This document shows, in pieces, positions 11,616 to 26,018 of a stretch of DNA of 64,000 bases. The notes beneath the pieces are model-generated. The model did no database searches. It saw only the letters and a program-made list of their open reading frames with translations, and was not told where the DNA came from. The position numbers and the translations under genes are program-made. Position 1 is the first letter of the stretch. Each line of letters starts with the position of its first letter. This DNA comes from Tillus elongatus (lineage: Eukaryota; Arthropoda; Insecta; Coleoptera; Cleridae). The DNA lies in assembly GCA_964006375.1 (NCBI GenBank), contig OZ023269.1, positions 8,859,926-8,923,925 on the forward strand, written 5' to 3'.

Positions 11616-11683
11616 TGTCCTGACCTGACCTGATCTGACCTGATCTAACCCAACCTAACCTGATCTGACGCAGCCTGACCAAA
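11616..11683. repeat. Degenerate pentamer repeat (CCTGA/CCTAA-like)
   Basis: Repeated CTGACCTGAC and CCAACCTAACCTG units. The CCTAA portion resembles the insect telomere pentamer, but the tract is short and mixed. Confidence 0.55.
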
Positions 11684-13727
11684 AAACTTTGGAGACAACA
11701 AAAAACGCAAAAAAACTTACATTTGACAACAACAAAAAATAATTTAAACTTGCCGTTTCTGACCAGCGACGAACTAATAATGTCGTTAATTCGACAACAG
11801 ATTTCCAGAGTGGAAAAACGAATTTCCACAACATAAAAATAGTGTCAGAGTGCAGATCAGGTGGTAAACATCATCTATCAGCAGTCGATTTATTAGTTGG
11901 CTTCTAATATGCAGTATCACCCAGAGAATTTAATATTTATATTTTCTTGTTCATCAACTAGTTCTGTAAATCGTACGTTAGCGAAAAATGAACAACGGTA
12001 TTATAAAGTTGTTCCTCGGGATGTTTGTTTCTCACAGATGGACCACTCTCAGTAGACGTATTGACCTTACCGGTAGATCTATTAGCTTTCTCAGTAAACT
12101 TATAAATTGAATGGAAAATTTGCCTTTTAGACCTGCTAGTTATTAGAAGCACGTTGTTGTTTTTATTCTAACGGTAAAAGAGATTTAACTAATGAGCCAG
12201 ATAATTTTTCACCATAAAAGGTACTCGGCAAACACTTGACCTACTAATTTCACAGCTTGGTTCCAACTGGCTCGCTGAACGTTTAACATGACGGCTGGTA
12301 TTGGAGGCAAAGGCGACTCTCTTTGTCATCATCGAACCAAGGACAGGTTAGAATAATATTAAATAGCGACACCTGTATTTAAATGTTACGTCTAAATTCA
12401 TATTTAAATAAATACCGCAATTAAGAACCTTGCACTTGTTTGTGAAATACAATTGCTATTTTATTTAAGTGACTTGTCTAAATCTACCTTTAATTCAAAA
12501 ATAAAAATAACTAAATGCATATCATTGACTGACAACTACAGCAAGTTATTTAAGTACTTCTTTTATCATATAAATTTGGCCCTACCAGTACAATGTTTAG
12601 GTCATGCAACATATTTTTTTATGGAAATTTTCTTAATATACAAATAAATATCATTTTGAGAACATCACATTTTTACATGCATTTATTACTTAATTGCTTT
12701 GCTCTAAGATTAAACGCTCTGTATACTACCAGACGTTTTTCTTACATAATACCCAGCTGCTATTATAATCAGCAAAACACAAGAGTGTTTGTGTTTGTTC
12801 TCAAGAAGCCGCTATTATTCGGTTTGGACAAGAGTATACAAAAAGTACATTGCTTGTTTTCCCTGAATTGCTTAAAAAACAAAAACCAGTAAAACTACTA
12901 GTGGAGTCGCCATTAAAATTCCCTACAAAATTATCTTTTTGCATGTAGAACGCCGTGCTTTTTAGATGATGTTTTCCTGCAACCAATATATTCATGCTGT
13001 TGAGAAAAAGCTGTCAAGAAAGGACGGCGAAGAAAAGTGAATTGCATTATCTGTGGCACGAATTTCATTACTTACGGTACCTTGATAGCATTCTTTATTA
13101 CAAACTTTACTCAGTGATAATAAAGTTATTGTTGTCTCGTATTATTATTCAGCGCTATTAGAAATATTCTGACAAGTCGCAAGTCGGGTTCATAATAATA
13201 ACCAGGAGTGTTATGGAATTAATGAAGAAACGGAACAATTCTCGAAAGGATGGCTTGTAATTTAAATTCATTTTCCAAGGGGAGACAGCTGCATCTCTCG
13301 AGAAAAATATATTTTGTAGCAAGTCAACAAACAGTTAATACGTTAGGAGACTTTTTATTATGGCGTTCGAGCAAATATATCATTTTACACGTTTTTGTCT
13401 GGAAAATAATTAATTTCGTTCATATGAAATCTACAGGTGATCCAAACGGTCAGGCTTTCCCTGTTTTCTGCATAATTATAAAATAAAAAAGAGACAACTG
13501 TCGCCTGGTGTTTTATCTTTGAAAAATCGGCATTAATCAAAATAATTTTTCAATAAATTGATACAAATGTCGACAAATGTGTTATAGCATGATGATGCTT
13601 TATAGCTATTTCTTGGTTTACTTAGTTGAGAGAGAGAAAATGATATCTTGTTCCAAACGCACGAAATCTGTAAACTATTGTTTCTATCAAATATATTAAA
13701 GTGAAGCAAAACAAAATGTTACATACA

Positions 13728-13796
13728 CCGCGCGGGAACCGACCCCAAGCCGTCTGCGTACGAGGCGAGTATTCTACCACTGAATCAAAGACGCAC
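13728..13796 (-). repeat. tRNA-Gly-like SINE or pseudogene
   Basis: The minus strand reads TTGATTCAGTGGTAGAATAC, then TCGCCTCGTACGC and GGGGTCGGTTCCCGCG. The D-arm and A-box match tRNA-Gly closely and the B-box is recognisable. The anticodon loop reads CGT and the acceptor stem does not pair well, so this is a tRNA-derived repeat rather than a functional tRNA. Confidence 0.55.
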
Positions 13797-14413
13797 CGAC
13801 AAACTATTTGTTTACCAGATAGGTAGGTACTTGACGCTGACTCCGTGCCCTGACATTTTATATTATATTAAAAGCAAACGCAAGACTAATTACAGAATTA
13901 ATTTAATTGTGACTTAAAACATATTCGTAATTGCTGACAAACGATTGAAACGGTTCCTTGGATATTGTTGGCTCAGTTTTTCCGGTTGCAAGTTCGAGTA
14001 GTATGTTTTGTGCGTGTTATTTATATTGTTTGGTTATCGTTGATGTATTATTTATGCCTGTTGTATAAATCAATATACCCATGGTAGTTATGTCTATTCT
14101 GCCTGTCAGTCATTGAACTTTAACCACTCAAGTCGTTTCAATGCATGTCTTTCAGATTTTATTTTTAATTTCGAAAAAACTCCAAATTTTGTGAACTGAA
14201 TTAAAATTCACAACAGATGTTTATTTACACCATTTCTGGCCACATTTAAAGTCTCACTCCAGTTACTCTAATACTTTCAAAAATATATAGCGAATTCAAA
14301 AATGTTTTTGTATTCTTTTGGGGGAAAATGTCTGTTATAGTCAGTGCAGTCTTAACACAGTGAATATATGTGCCAAGTTTTGTTCAGTTGAGTATTTTTT
14401 TAGCTATAGCTAG

Positions 14414-14415
<2 letters not shown>

Positions 14416-14481
<66 letters not shown>
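14416..14481. repeat. (TA)n array, 66 bp
   Basis: Pure dinucleotide repeat. The left flank ATATGTGCCAAGTTTTGTTC is only loosely like the left arm of the TA-core family. Confidence 0.97.
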
Positions 14482-14484
<3 letters not shown>

Positions 14485-14839
14485 TGAAACACACTTATGG
14501 ATAAAATTCGTTATTCAGCAAAAAATAGTTTTTGTGGCAAACGCTGAGATACGTAGAGTTTAATTTGACGAACATTATCTTATAATCATTATCTTAAAAC
14601 AATTAAACTCCCACCATTTTACCCCCACCACTTTATCCATTTTTGTTAATAGCAACCCTACATTTTTTTCATCACAATTCCATGGACCACATTTTTTTGA
14701 ATGCGGAGATACCCCATATGTATGGTCTAATATTAAAGTTTTCAATACACGGTGGAAATTTAATACCGGCATATTAAAACTGAACAGTTTACCCTGAAAT
14801 TCAAATTTCAAAAATAAACTTGATAAGAACGTCTCTTTC

Positions 14840-15297
14840 TTATAATAAATGTTCAAAATGTTCTCCATTCACTTGCACACAACGAAATAATCTGCTCTGG
14901 AATTCTTCCCCAACTCGGTTCAACACGTCAGGCGTTACGTTCCTAATTTCTGTTGTTATTTTAATTTTCAAATCATCTAGATCAGCAGGTTGCGTTTTAT
15001 GCAGTTCGTTTTTAAGGTAGCCCCATAAAAAGAAATCAAGAGGTGTAAGACCTCGTGACCTAACGGGCTATTCTACTAAACCTTCTCGTTCAATTCATCT
15101 TTGTGGAAAGACTTCGTGTAAATACTCCCGTACTTGAAGAGCAAAGTGGGGCGGTGCACCGTCTTGTTGAAACCATATCCTTTCATGGGAAATATTAGAT
15201 TCCATTATATTTGGATACAATTCTGCTAACATTGGGACAACCTGTTCTCTTGGCATTTCTAAATATCTTGGATCGTTTAGATTTTCTATAAAAACAG
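14840..15297 (-). pseudogene. Tc1/mariner-superfamily transposase, C-terminal fragment
   Basis: The minus strand reads NLNDPRYLEMPREQVV, then WFQQDGAPPHFALQVREYL (second catalytic Asp) and LTPLDFFLWGYLKNELHKTQ (third Asp region). The frame is broken by one stop near PQR*IE. It ends with a stop near 14843. The N-terminal helix-turn-helix and the first Asp are absent. It lies flush against the integrase piece of the gypsy-like remnant at about 15297. Confidence 0.8.
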
Positions 15298-16640
15298 GTC
15301 GTGACTATCTGCTTCATATTTTCCACCTGTACATTACCGCTTGGAACTCCTGTTGTTGTGCCACTATGTTTAACATTATCGTTCTGGCAACGGTCTTTAC
15401 ATTCCTGTGCATTAAAGGCTCCAGCTTTGTCAGTGATTGCTCTTCTTGGATTTCCAAAAGTTGGATGCATCTTGTATTGACGATACAATACCTCCCTGTT
15501 TTCTGGTATAGTCAGCTGCCTGCGAGTTTGGTAAATGGGTTCCTCGTCTTTCAATATAACCTTCATTACATCATCGGTACATTCCGTCTCTTCTGGTTTG
15601 TAATTTTCCACCATCTTTACTGGTGTCTTGGGTTTTTCCACTTTAGTTTGTTCTGTCACAAAAATTTTGCCGGACTCATCTATGCTCATTCTCATAAGAA
15701 AGTTGACTTTCTTATGCAATATAATTCCATCTTCGGTTATAATAGCTTGTACTTGAGAAAGAACATTACTGCCTACGACCGCCTTAAATCGTACCTCCAT
15801 CGGCAAAATGTGAAAAGTCAGATCAACCTGCTCATCGTTTAGTGTGACATTCCTTCTAAATAAACTAAGAGTCTGGATCTTATTGCCGCCAATTCCGGTA
15901 ATGTAAGTCAAACTTGACATAAGAGGAATATCTTTGAGATACTGTCTGTAACTATCTTCTCTTATTCCGCTTATATCGCTCCCAGTGTCAAACAAAGCAT
16001 CAATGGTAACATTATCCATTTTCAGCTTGACTTGAGTAAACGGCGATAAAACCATTGTTATCACGTGTGGAACTGGTATTGCTTCGTCTTTTGTAATTGT
16101 CTTTGGACAGACCGTAGCAATATGTCTAAATTCATTACAACAAAACACTTGATTCCTTTCTCTCTGGATGGGCACTGCTTAGACATGTGATTCTTCTCTC
16201 GACAGTTAAAACATATCAGCTTGGTCTTCTGGCTGGACTTGTTCTTCACGTTTCATCTGTTCAATAAAACAATCTTCTTAACTTCCTTATGTTCTAGAGT
16301 GCTTCCCTTAGATGTTGTCGCCGATACATTTGAAACTATCTCCTCATACATCTTCACCTTCTCTTTAAATTCACTAAAGGAACGTGCACCATACAGGATG
16401 ACTTTATTTGCAGCGTCATCCGGAATGACATCAATGTTGCATTGGATTGCAACATCAGCGTCTATATTTGCACGAGCTCCAATTTCGCGCATTACTAAGG
16501 CATACTCCGACAAAGATTTCTTTTTCTTTATCTTACGAAACATGAGCATCCTGTGTATATCGGCCTTATTCACTTTGACTTGAAACTCTTCTTTCAATAG
16601 TCGCTTCAGTTTTGTCCAGTTGGTTACTCTTATAACATCC
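15298..16640 (-). mobile_element. Ty3/gypsy-like LTR-retrotransposon remnant: gag, protease and integrase piece
   Basis: From the high-coordinate end on the minus strand there is a capsid-like segment ([12 protein letters not shown]...) and a CCHC zinc knuckle CFNCREKNHMSKQC. A second, frameshifted knuckle (CNEFRHIATVC) follows, then an aspartic protease with ALFDTGSDISGI, a spacer, and the pre-RT segment EEPIYQTRRQLT. At about 15472 the sequence jumps to an integrase-core segment (AITDKAGAF, then TTTGVPSGNVQVE). RT and RNase H are therefore deleted. No LTRs are visible, and the 5' end is cut by the (TA)n array at 16649. Confidence 0.8.
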
Positions 16641-16643
16641 CAC

Positions 16644-16648
<5 letters not shown>

Positions 16649-16737
<89 letters not shown>
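16649..16737. repeat. (TA)n array, 89 bp
   Basis: It separates the gypsy-like remnant from the non-LTR RT on the + strand. Confidence 0.98.
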
Positions 16738-18375
<1,638 letters not shown>

Positions 18376-19849
18376 ATCATCCTTACCTCTCTGTTGGTCA
18401 ATAAATGAAGTGCAGAAGCTATACTAAATTGAAATTAGTTACTGTAGGCGGAATTTAATGGCTGCTACAGCGCCTTAGACTGTAATGATATGGTAAAATA
18501 CGCGAGTGATATTTAAGATTAAATAAAAAATTCCCGTTAGTAGTATTCGTATAAACTAACGTGAATTTTGCAGATGTGTTTTCACAGTGTTATCAAGTTT
18601 TGAACGATCTTTGTATATTCAAACCATTCATCTATTTTCCTTTAAGTTCTCTTCCATCGCTGATATTCAATGCTGTGTAAATACAAGAATGAATATTTGA
18701 AAACAACCTTGGCTCTTTGCTTCCAACATTTTATCCTAAGTAGTTGTACGACGTACGATGTAGGAAACTTTTAAGCTATATAACTTTTCATGGTCACGAT
18801 CAATCTAAATTTAAGCTGGTATTATCTAGAAGAATGTGTAGAGGAAATTTTTAAATCTGAACATAAAAGTTTTAAATTACCTCTTATAATCGATGCTCTA
18901 GATACATTTCTTATAAATTTTCTTGATGTAAAGGTTCTAAAACTGAACACTAGCTAGAAAATATATAGCTCGCGCCGTCTTATACAGTACAAGGGTTGTA
19001 ATGAGCTCCCTTGTCGCGGTGTGCTGTTTTTCTTTTTAAGAAAAGAGAACAGAGTGGTAATTAAATTGTTATTTTCATTTTTGGCAGCCAATCGTTATAG
19101 TAATAGCATTGATGTCAGATTTTTACAACTTTATTAGCGAATTTAAATTAAGTCACAAAGTAAAGCTATTTCTAGTTTAGCCCATCGCGGCATAGTGGAT
19201 CTATCTATCATATACGGTTTCTCATTTTCATCTAAGTTCGTTGCCAAATAGCAACTTTAGCTTTTACGTCTCTTAATGGGTTGGTGGTGGAATATCTTTT
19301 GTTGGGTGACTTGTGATGGATTAGCATGGACCTGCGTCCACTTTTTCAAAAAGCGCGTCCTCTTACTTCCTGGGAAGATGTCTTCGACAGTGTAGCCTAA
19401 ACTGCTTTTTAGCAGTGTACTTTCGTGCTCAGCAGCTTGTTCATATGTCTTAGATGCGATTCATCTGTTGTTTTAAAGTATGTATAGTCATAACCACAAA
19501 TCAGTGCAACATTTTATAAAAGTTTAAAATGGATAATGAAAAAAATGATCACCGTAGAAACCTAACTCTAGTGGAATTACTTGATGCTCCACTTGCTTTT
19601 AATGTGATAGAACTGGCGATAGAAAATTCAGCTTAATCAGCGGATGTGGTGCTGACTGAGAGTATCAAACTAACGCGAAATTAAGATTATTACAAACATG
19701 CAATATCAAATTGCATTCCAGGTGATTTTCGTGACCAATTTAGATAGTCTTATTAATTGAGAATAACAAAGAATACCCACAAAAATAGACACAAATTTAG
19801 AATGGTGGGTGTCTACTTAACTACGTAATCTCCAGCATTATCTGTTTGT

Positions 19850-20075
19850 TGTTGGAACCAAAAAGAGCCTGGCCGTATATATAGAGACCAACTTGAAATT
19901 TAAGGATCACCTGAAATCTGTTTTGAAAAAGTCATATCTTCCTTTGAAGGCACTATACTCTAGTCGCCACTTATTGAGCTACCAGATGAAGATCATTTTG
20001 ACTAAATCTTTGGTGTTATCGCGTTTCAATTACTGCTACTTTGTGTATGGCAGTTTTTTGAGTCGTAGAAAACAG
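19850..20075 (+). pseudogene. Non-LTR reverse transcriptase thumb fragment
   Basis: It reads VYIETNLKFKDHLKSVLKK, then YSSRHLLSYQMK and LVLSRFNYCYFVYG, the post-palm part of a non-LTR RT. It differs from family N1 and ends where copy B of N1 begins. Confidence 0.6.
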
Positions 20076-20079
20076 TACC

Positions 20080-22291
20080 CTGCGCACACCTACGTATCGT
20101 TTGGCACTACAACTCCGCGAACTGTGACCAAATGTGGAATTACTTTTTCTCATTTCCATGGGCGTCTGTCTGCTTCTTTCGTCCTGACCCCTCTGATATT
20201 TCACAAAACGTCACCGAAATTATCCAAGTTGACATGGAATTATTTATTCCACGTACACAGAAAACCTCTTCAGCCACTCAAAAGCCCTGGTTCTCTAAAT
20301 CCTGTAACAAGGCCAGACTTAAAACGATCAAAGCTCACAAAACGCTTCTACACAATCCCAGTCAAGAGAACCGTCAAGCATTTAACGACACAAGAAACCG
20401 CTATGTCCGCATTCTTTCTGAGGCAAAAAACTCGTTTAATAACCACATCAAAAACAAAGTCCTCTTAAGCTCAAACGGCAGCAAACCCTTCTGGACTCTT
20501 ACTAAATCTATTGGGAATAATTTCTGCAAGAGCACCTTCCCACCTCTTGTCTCAGGAGGTGAAATCGTTTCTACCGCCCTGGGCAAGGCTGAACTTTTTG
20601 CCTCGTTGTTCGCCGGCAATTCTACTCTCAACCCAGCTCCAAATGTTCAAGCCCAATGTCGCGCATAAAATGACAGATATCATTTTCAAAACTAAAAAGA
20701 TACGAAAGATGCTCTCTTCTCTTAATACTACCAGGAAAGCCTCTGGCCTTGACGAGATCCTAGCAATTGTTCTCAAAAAACGCGCACCAGAACTTGCTCC
20801 TGTCCTGACTCATCTGTTTTAGACATCCTACAATAGACGCATATTCCCTGGTAACTGGAAAACTGCTCGAGTACAACCCGTCCCCAAGAAATTATCCAAA
20901 GCGCTTCCTAGCAACTACAGGGCTATTTATTTCCTTTCAGTCGCCTCTAAAGTGATGGAAAAATATATAAACACCGAATTACTAAAATTTCTTGAAAAAC
21001 ACAGTCTACTCCACGACAGGCAGTATCGATTTCGTCAGCGCAGAACAACTGCCGACCTCCTTTCCTTTGTCACCCATTCACCCATTCTTGAAACAAGTCT
21101 ATGGAACTACACGGTGAATCCCAAATTGTCGCTCTAGATATATCCAAAGCATTCGACCAGGTCTGGCATGCATCGCTGCTTAATAAACTTCCGGACTATG
21201 GTCTACCACCAAAACTCTGTACCTGGACAGCAAATTTCCTCTCCAACCGAAGCATTGCTGTGGTCGTGGATGGCCATTCCTCTAAACTGTATCCAATTAA
21301 TGCAGGAGTTCCTCAAGGTTCAGCTTTAGCCCCTACTTTGTTTCTTCTCCACATCAATGACCTCCTCTCTATCACATCCAACCCAGTTCACAGTTACGCG
21401 GACGACAGCACCCTCCACTCAAATATACAATATTCTAAGCCCTTCTCTATAGCCCAATTAGTTGAGAATCGCAGACTCATGGAGGGTTCTGTCTCCGAGG
21501 ATCTACAAAAAATATTAGACTGGGAAAGTAGAAATCTTGTACAATTCAACGCCACCAAATATCAGTCTTGCTTTCTGTCTCATAAAAGATACACCAGCCC
21601 TAGACCCATCACAATGAACAACCAAGTTATTCAAAGTAATGAGTCCTTTTCACTTGTTGGCATTTATGTGGATCGAAATCTCAGTTGGCACCAACATGTC
21701 ACATCAATTGCAGAAGCGGCTGCTACGAAATTAGGTTTCCTCCCCCGGGATCGCATATACTTTTCACCAGCTAATCTCTATACCTTATATACTTCACAAA
21801 TAAGGCAAAACCTCGAATACTGCTCCCACATCTGGGGTGTCGCTGCCGCTTCTACACTCGCTATCCTGAACTCCATTCAGAAGAGAGCTATACGTCTCAT
21901 CAATGACCCTACCCTCACCCAAAGGCTGCCATCCCTTGCCCACCGACGTCTCATTGGTGACCTCTCTCTCTCTCTCTCTCTCTTTCTATCTATCTCTCTC
22001 TATCTCTCTATATCTCTCTCTATCTCTCTCTTTTATAGATATCTGCACAGGCACTGCTCAGAGGAGCTTTCTTCCTGCTGCCCCCAACAGATCTACGAGA
22101 AAACAGAGCGAATGCACCTTTTTACAGTCTAGGTCGCCAGACATAGAACATCTTGTTATGCCCACTCTTTTGTCCCGAGGACTTGTGGAATTCCTTGCCG
22201 GCACATGTGTTTCCTTCTACTCTGAACCCCCAAAGCTTCAAGTTCAGAATTAACAAGTTGCCTCTTTCCCCCTTGTCGACACCGTCGGCCA
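20080..22291 (+). mobile_element. Non-LTR retrotransposon family N1, copy B (RT pseudogene)
   Basis: Readable parts in order: the linker WFSKSCNKARLKTIKAHKTL (after 20132), then TDIIFKTKKIRKMLSSLNTT. A TAG stop at 20820-20822 replaces the Gln codon of copy A. The RT core follows in one frame at about 21100-22132: LDISKAFDQVWHASLLNKL, NAGVPQGSALAPTLFLLHIN, YADDST. The C-terminal domain contains an in-frame CT-rich expansion at 21961-22032. The 3' end is cut at about 22291, where a mariner-like element starts. The family is an APE-endonuclease type, probably jockey/CR1-related. Confidence 0.85.
21961..22032. repeat. (CT)n-rich microsatellite inside the N1 coding region
   Basis: CTCTCT units mixed with CTATCT expand a short Leu-Ser stretch (IGDLSL...) to more than 20 residues without breaking the frame. 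Copies C and E have only a few units at this point. Confidence 0.85.
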
Positions 22292-23486
22292 TCAGCTTCC
22301 ATACAAAAGTACAAATTTTGTTCGAAACAAGCGCTGACATTCTGGAGTATTTGTGGAATTATTAGACGGCAGTCTTCAACAATGCGTCGTCGTAAGTCTT
22401 CCAGAGACTCCGGTTCTGTTACGAAAATTCTACTCTTTATATGGCCCCATAGGCCCCCATCTAGGGGGCCACTCAATAGCACCTCTACGCCCAATCCAGT
22501 GCTTTGGAAACTCTCTGCTCAAGAACTCTCTAACACGTTGTGAAAAATGCGGAGGAGCTCCATCTTGTTGAAACACTAATTTATTTTCTTGATAGCGATC
22601 ATCATTTTCAACAATGTCAATTAGTAGAGGGTAAACGATATCTTCTAGTAACTCCAAATATGTTTCGCCACTCAAATTGCCATCAAGAAAAATTGGTCCG
22701 ATTAAACGGTGTCCAAAAATGCCAGTCCAGACATTCAATTTCTGTGGAGTTTGAGTGTGGACTTCGTGAAAATTTCTTGGATTATTATCTGCCCAATAAC
22801 GACAATTGTGACGATTGACTGTGTAGTTGAATAAAAACATACACTCGTCTGAAAAACAGATATTGAACAGAAAGTTCCCGTTATCAGCTATTCGTGCAGT
22901 CATAACTTCACAAACCTCCAGCCGCCAATCAAAATCATCTTCATTCAGCTGTTGTACAAGATGAATTTTATACTGGTGAAATTTATGATCCTTCAATTTT
23001 CGCTGAATAGTTCTTCTTTTGATGTTTGAAACAGTGGCCAATTTTCTCGTGCTCAAAGTTGGGTCTGCAGCAATTTGTCCTAAAACTTCAATCTCAGTAG
23101 TCTCATTTCTAACCGGAAATTCACAAATAATAAACCGCATTTCTCTCATTCCGATAGGAAATGTTCTGATAGTCAATTTTTTGTTGACAAATCAACAAAA
23201 CATTGACTATCAGCACATTTCTTATCGGAATGAGTGAAATGCGTTTTTGCTTCTTCCACTGTGAATAATTTTTAAACGAGTTAATAAAACTTCCAAAAAA
23301 ATTTGTGTGCTGAATTCAGAAAAGAAAGAGATTTCAAACGATATAACACTCGACCCATGTTCCGTATTTAAAATATAAGGGTTGCTTTCACCACCCTTAA
23401 AGGGCTAATGTGACAAAGTTAAGTTTTATGTCAAAACATGTCCCCCTCAATACTAAAATTGACGTGTTTCAGCGTTTCTTAAAAAA

Positions 23487-23500
<14 letters not shown>
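22290..23500 (-). mobile_element. Mariner-like element, left end truncated, transposase with catalytic deletion
   Basis: The minus-strand frame at 22430-23176 reads GQIAADPTLSTRKLATVSNI and RRTIQRKLKDHKFHQY (helix-turn-helix), ICFSDECMFL (first Asp), RYWADNNPRNF, NVWTGIFGHRLIGPIFLDGN and VFQQDGAPPHF (second Asp). Near 22443-22462 about 30 nt are lost, removing SPDLTPLDFF-type residues and the third Asp. The rest (KSRIFVTEPESLEDLRRRIV) is in another frame. The right part (23177-23487) is the long terminal inverted repeat seen also at 59580-59933; the left repeat is missing. Confidence 0.85.
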
Positions 23501-23780
<280 letters not shown>

Positions 23781-24165
23781 GCTCATTCTTTTCTCTAAAA
23801 CAGGCGTTATATCTTACGCGATACACCCTGTACTAACATTAGATTATCAAGGAGTGTATATTTCTAGCGATTTACTCTGTATCGTTTATTGCCTGTCTAT
23901 GAATAGTTTTCTTACAAAATCTTCTGAATCTACAATGCTGAATCTACATTTTGTGAGAGTTTTTACACTTATATAATAACGTACCACTTGCAGATTCAGT
24001 GCCAAGTAATGCCTTCGACGATTACGTTTTCTACAGTAGGATATATATCTTCTGTTGTATAGTGACAGCAGAATAGTCAAGGAAAATCTCAGATGTATCG
24101 CAGTAAATCGATTCAAGGAAACATATATGACCAAGTTACCATAACTTCTCATTGTTGTGTTCTAG

Positions 24166-24342
24166 GCATTAGAGATGTTAGAAGACATTCGAGACGCATT
24201 CGAGGATGCCGTTCATGACCTAGACTGGATGGACGCCGCTACTAGGGAGAAAACTCTGACGAAGCTGCACGCTATAAGGGCTTTTGTCGGATATCCGGGA
24301 TGGATTATGAATGCCACACGGCTTGATAAACATTATAAAGAA
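24166..24342 (+). CDS. M13 neprilysin-like peptidase, exon
   Basis: The acceptor is GTTCTAG and the donor is GAA|GTAAGT. The exon is 177 nt and phase 0 at both ends. It reads ALEMLEDIRDAFEDAVHDLD, then WMDAATREKTLTKLHAIRAF and GYPGWIMNATRLDKHYKE. This is the helical M13 segment with the WMDxxTxxxAxxKL and IGYP motifs. It joins directly to YRDK of the exon at 5549 after an 18.4 kb intron, the largest in the window and full of transposon debris. The base composition is more GC-rich than the surrounding intron. Confidence 0.95.
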
Positions 24343-25559
24343 GTAAGTTCTGAATCTAGTTCTATCCTTGTCTTGAAACAGAGATAAAGATATTCTTGTA
24401 TACGAGTAATGTTAAAGTTTGTCCTTAGTATTTATAAGTTACAAGTATTGAGTGTAAGCTATTTGTATTCATTATTTTTATTAGTATAACTAACTCCACA
24501 TAAACACAATAAAACTTCCCAAGAATTACCCACAACATTTCCAAGTTCAGAAATATATAAAATTGCTTTGAAAATGGAGTAAATACATAATTTTAGCATT
24601 AATAGCAGTTGATTTTTTATTGTTTTTATTTTTATGTCTTTATTTTCCTGCTTTTGTTACTTATATCGTATGCATTTTTGAATTTTGTGTATTTAATTGT
24701 ATGTGCATGTTGTGTTTGCTATTTTTTAGAGGACTTAGTTCGACACGCTGATTTTATTTATATGACAGTAGGTGTGTCTCATTGTGTTTGTGATACATTA
24801 TTATATTATGGTATTCTTATTCGTCGTACCATACAACGATCGTTCGTATGTCAAGAGAATTGTAAAAGGTATAAAGCAAGAGAATGTTGCTTCCCAAATG
24901 AACCATGTTATCATAGTATGCGGTTTGTTGCAGTTAATATCGTTTCTAAAAAGCTGTTGAAACCAGAGCTTTACAGGTAATTTTGCACTAATTAAATGTA
25001 TTTAGTATACAACTATTGTTGTCAAATGTAGACTGGTCTGTCTAAGACTGTAGTTGCTCACTTGAAACGTAGAAAATTTTGTATGATATTTGGCCTGTTG
25101 CTTTTAACACTGTTTTCCTTTTAAAAAGAATGGTGAATTCAAGGTTCTGGAGAAAATTGACCGTGGTGCCCTCGTAATAAATTTCCTAAATTATATAGGG
25201 ATGTAGATGACGTCGACCCCTGCTGCAAATATTTTTTTAAAGTTTGCACAAAAGCAATACTCAAGACTAGGCACGAACCCTTTTTGAATCTAAGCGCAAA
25301 AAATAAGGCACAAGTTACCTACTAAATTATAAAGAATGGTGGCAATATTAATCGGGTGAAAAAATGACCACGATTTTCTGCCGTCGAGTCTAGTAATCGA
25401 ATAACTAACTTAAAAATAAGAGTTCAATTATTTAATAGATACTCTGTTAGTACAATTGAATCTCCGGGTGATAATGCTCCGAATAAATAAAATTATTCTC
25501 TTTAATAAATAACACTATTTTCTTGTCAGCTTTAGATGTCGAGGAAGTTCAATCATCAA

Positions 25560-25905
25560 AATCGTTACCAACAAAAAGTCAGCTTTAATGTCATAACTTG
25601 CCGGGGTGTTCAATTAAGTACATTACTAAGCCTCTAACGTATTTCATCAATCGATCATTTGAGGTGGGTGTTTTTGCAAATGCTCTGAACCTTGAAAATA
25701 TAAGATCAAGGCATAGTAAGTGCCATTGGCTCATTTAAATAATATATTTTTTCAACAAGATGGTGTTCCAGCTTAAAACTTACAAGCAGTAACACCATAT
25801 ATAGATAGTTTGTTTATTAATTGGTGGATAGGCGCCCACAGTCCTGTAGGTTGTCCTCCCAAGTCTCCAGATTATATAAATATATAAGGAAATTTTGCCT
25901 CAATT
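25560..25905 (+). pseudogene. Mariner-like transposase relic
   Basis: The + strand shows FFQQDGVPA at 25748 onward, then NLQAVTPYIDSLF, WWIGAHSPVGCPPKSPD: the second-Asp motif, the WIG...GP block and the third-Asp SPD motif, with stops between. The upstream part is too decayed to delimit well. Confidence 0.5.
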
Positions 25906-26018
25906 TCATGGAAATTTCGTTAAACTCCTTTTCTGTGAGTAGGGGAGAGTGGAACCTGCAGACATTTAACTTGCTCAAAAACAATATTACAACCTAAGTT
26001 GATGTTAAATTACAGTAT

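Larger units (their letters stand above)
10640..14400. other. AT-rich intron with little recognisable content
   Basis: I see only a short degenerate (CCTGA)n-type tract at 11616-11683 and the tRNA-like segment at 13728. No exon of the M13 gene is expected here, because the flanking exons join cleanly. Confidence 0.4.

Noticed and set aside
11616..11683. Interstitial telomere repeat
   Set aside because: Only a couple of CCTAA units among CCTGA variants; too short and mixed to call telomeric.
15366..15842. A 158-codon + strand open frame
   Set aside because: It is the complement of the protease/integrase frame of the gypsy-like remnant, which has clear family motifs.
24609..24980. A possible extra M13 exon after 24342
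   Set aside because: The flanking exons join in phase and cover the family alignment without a gap, and this frame matches no M13 segment.
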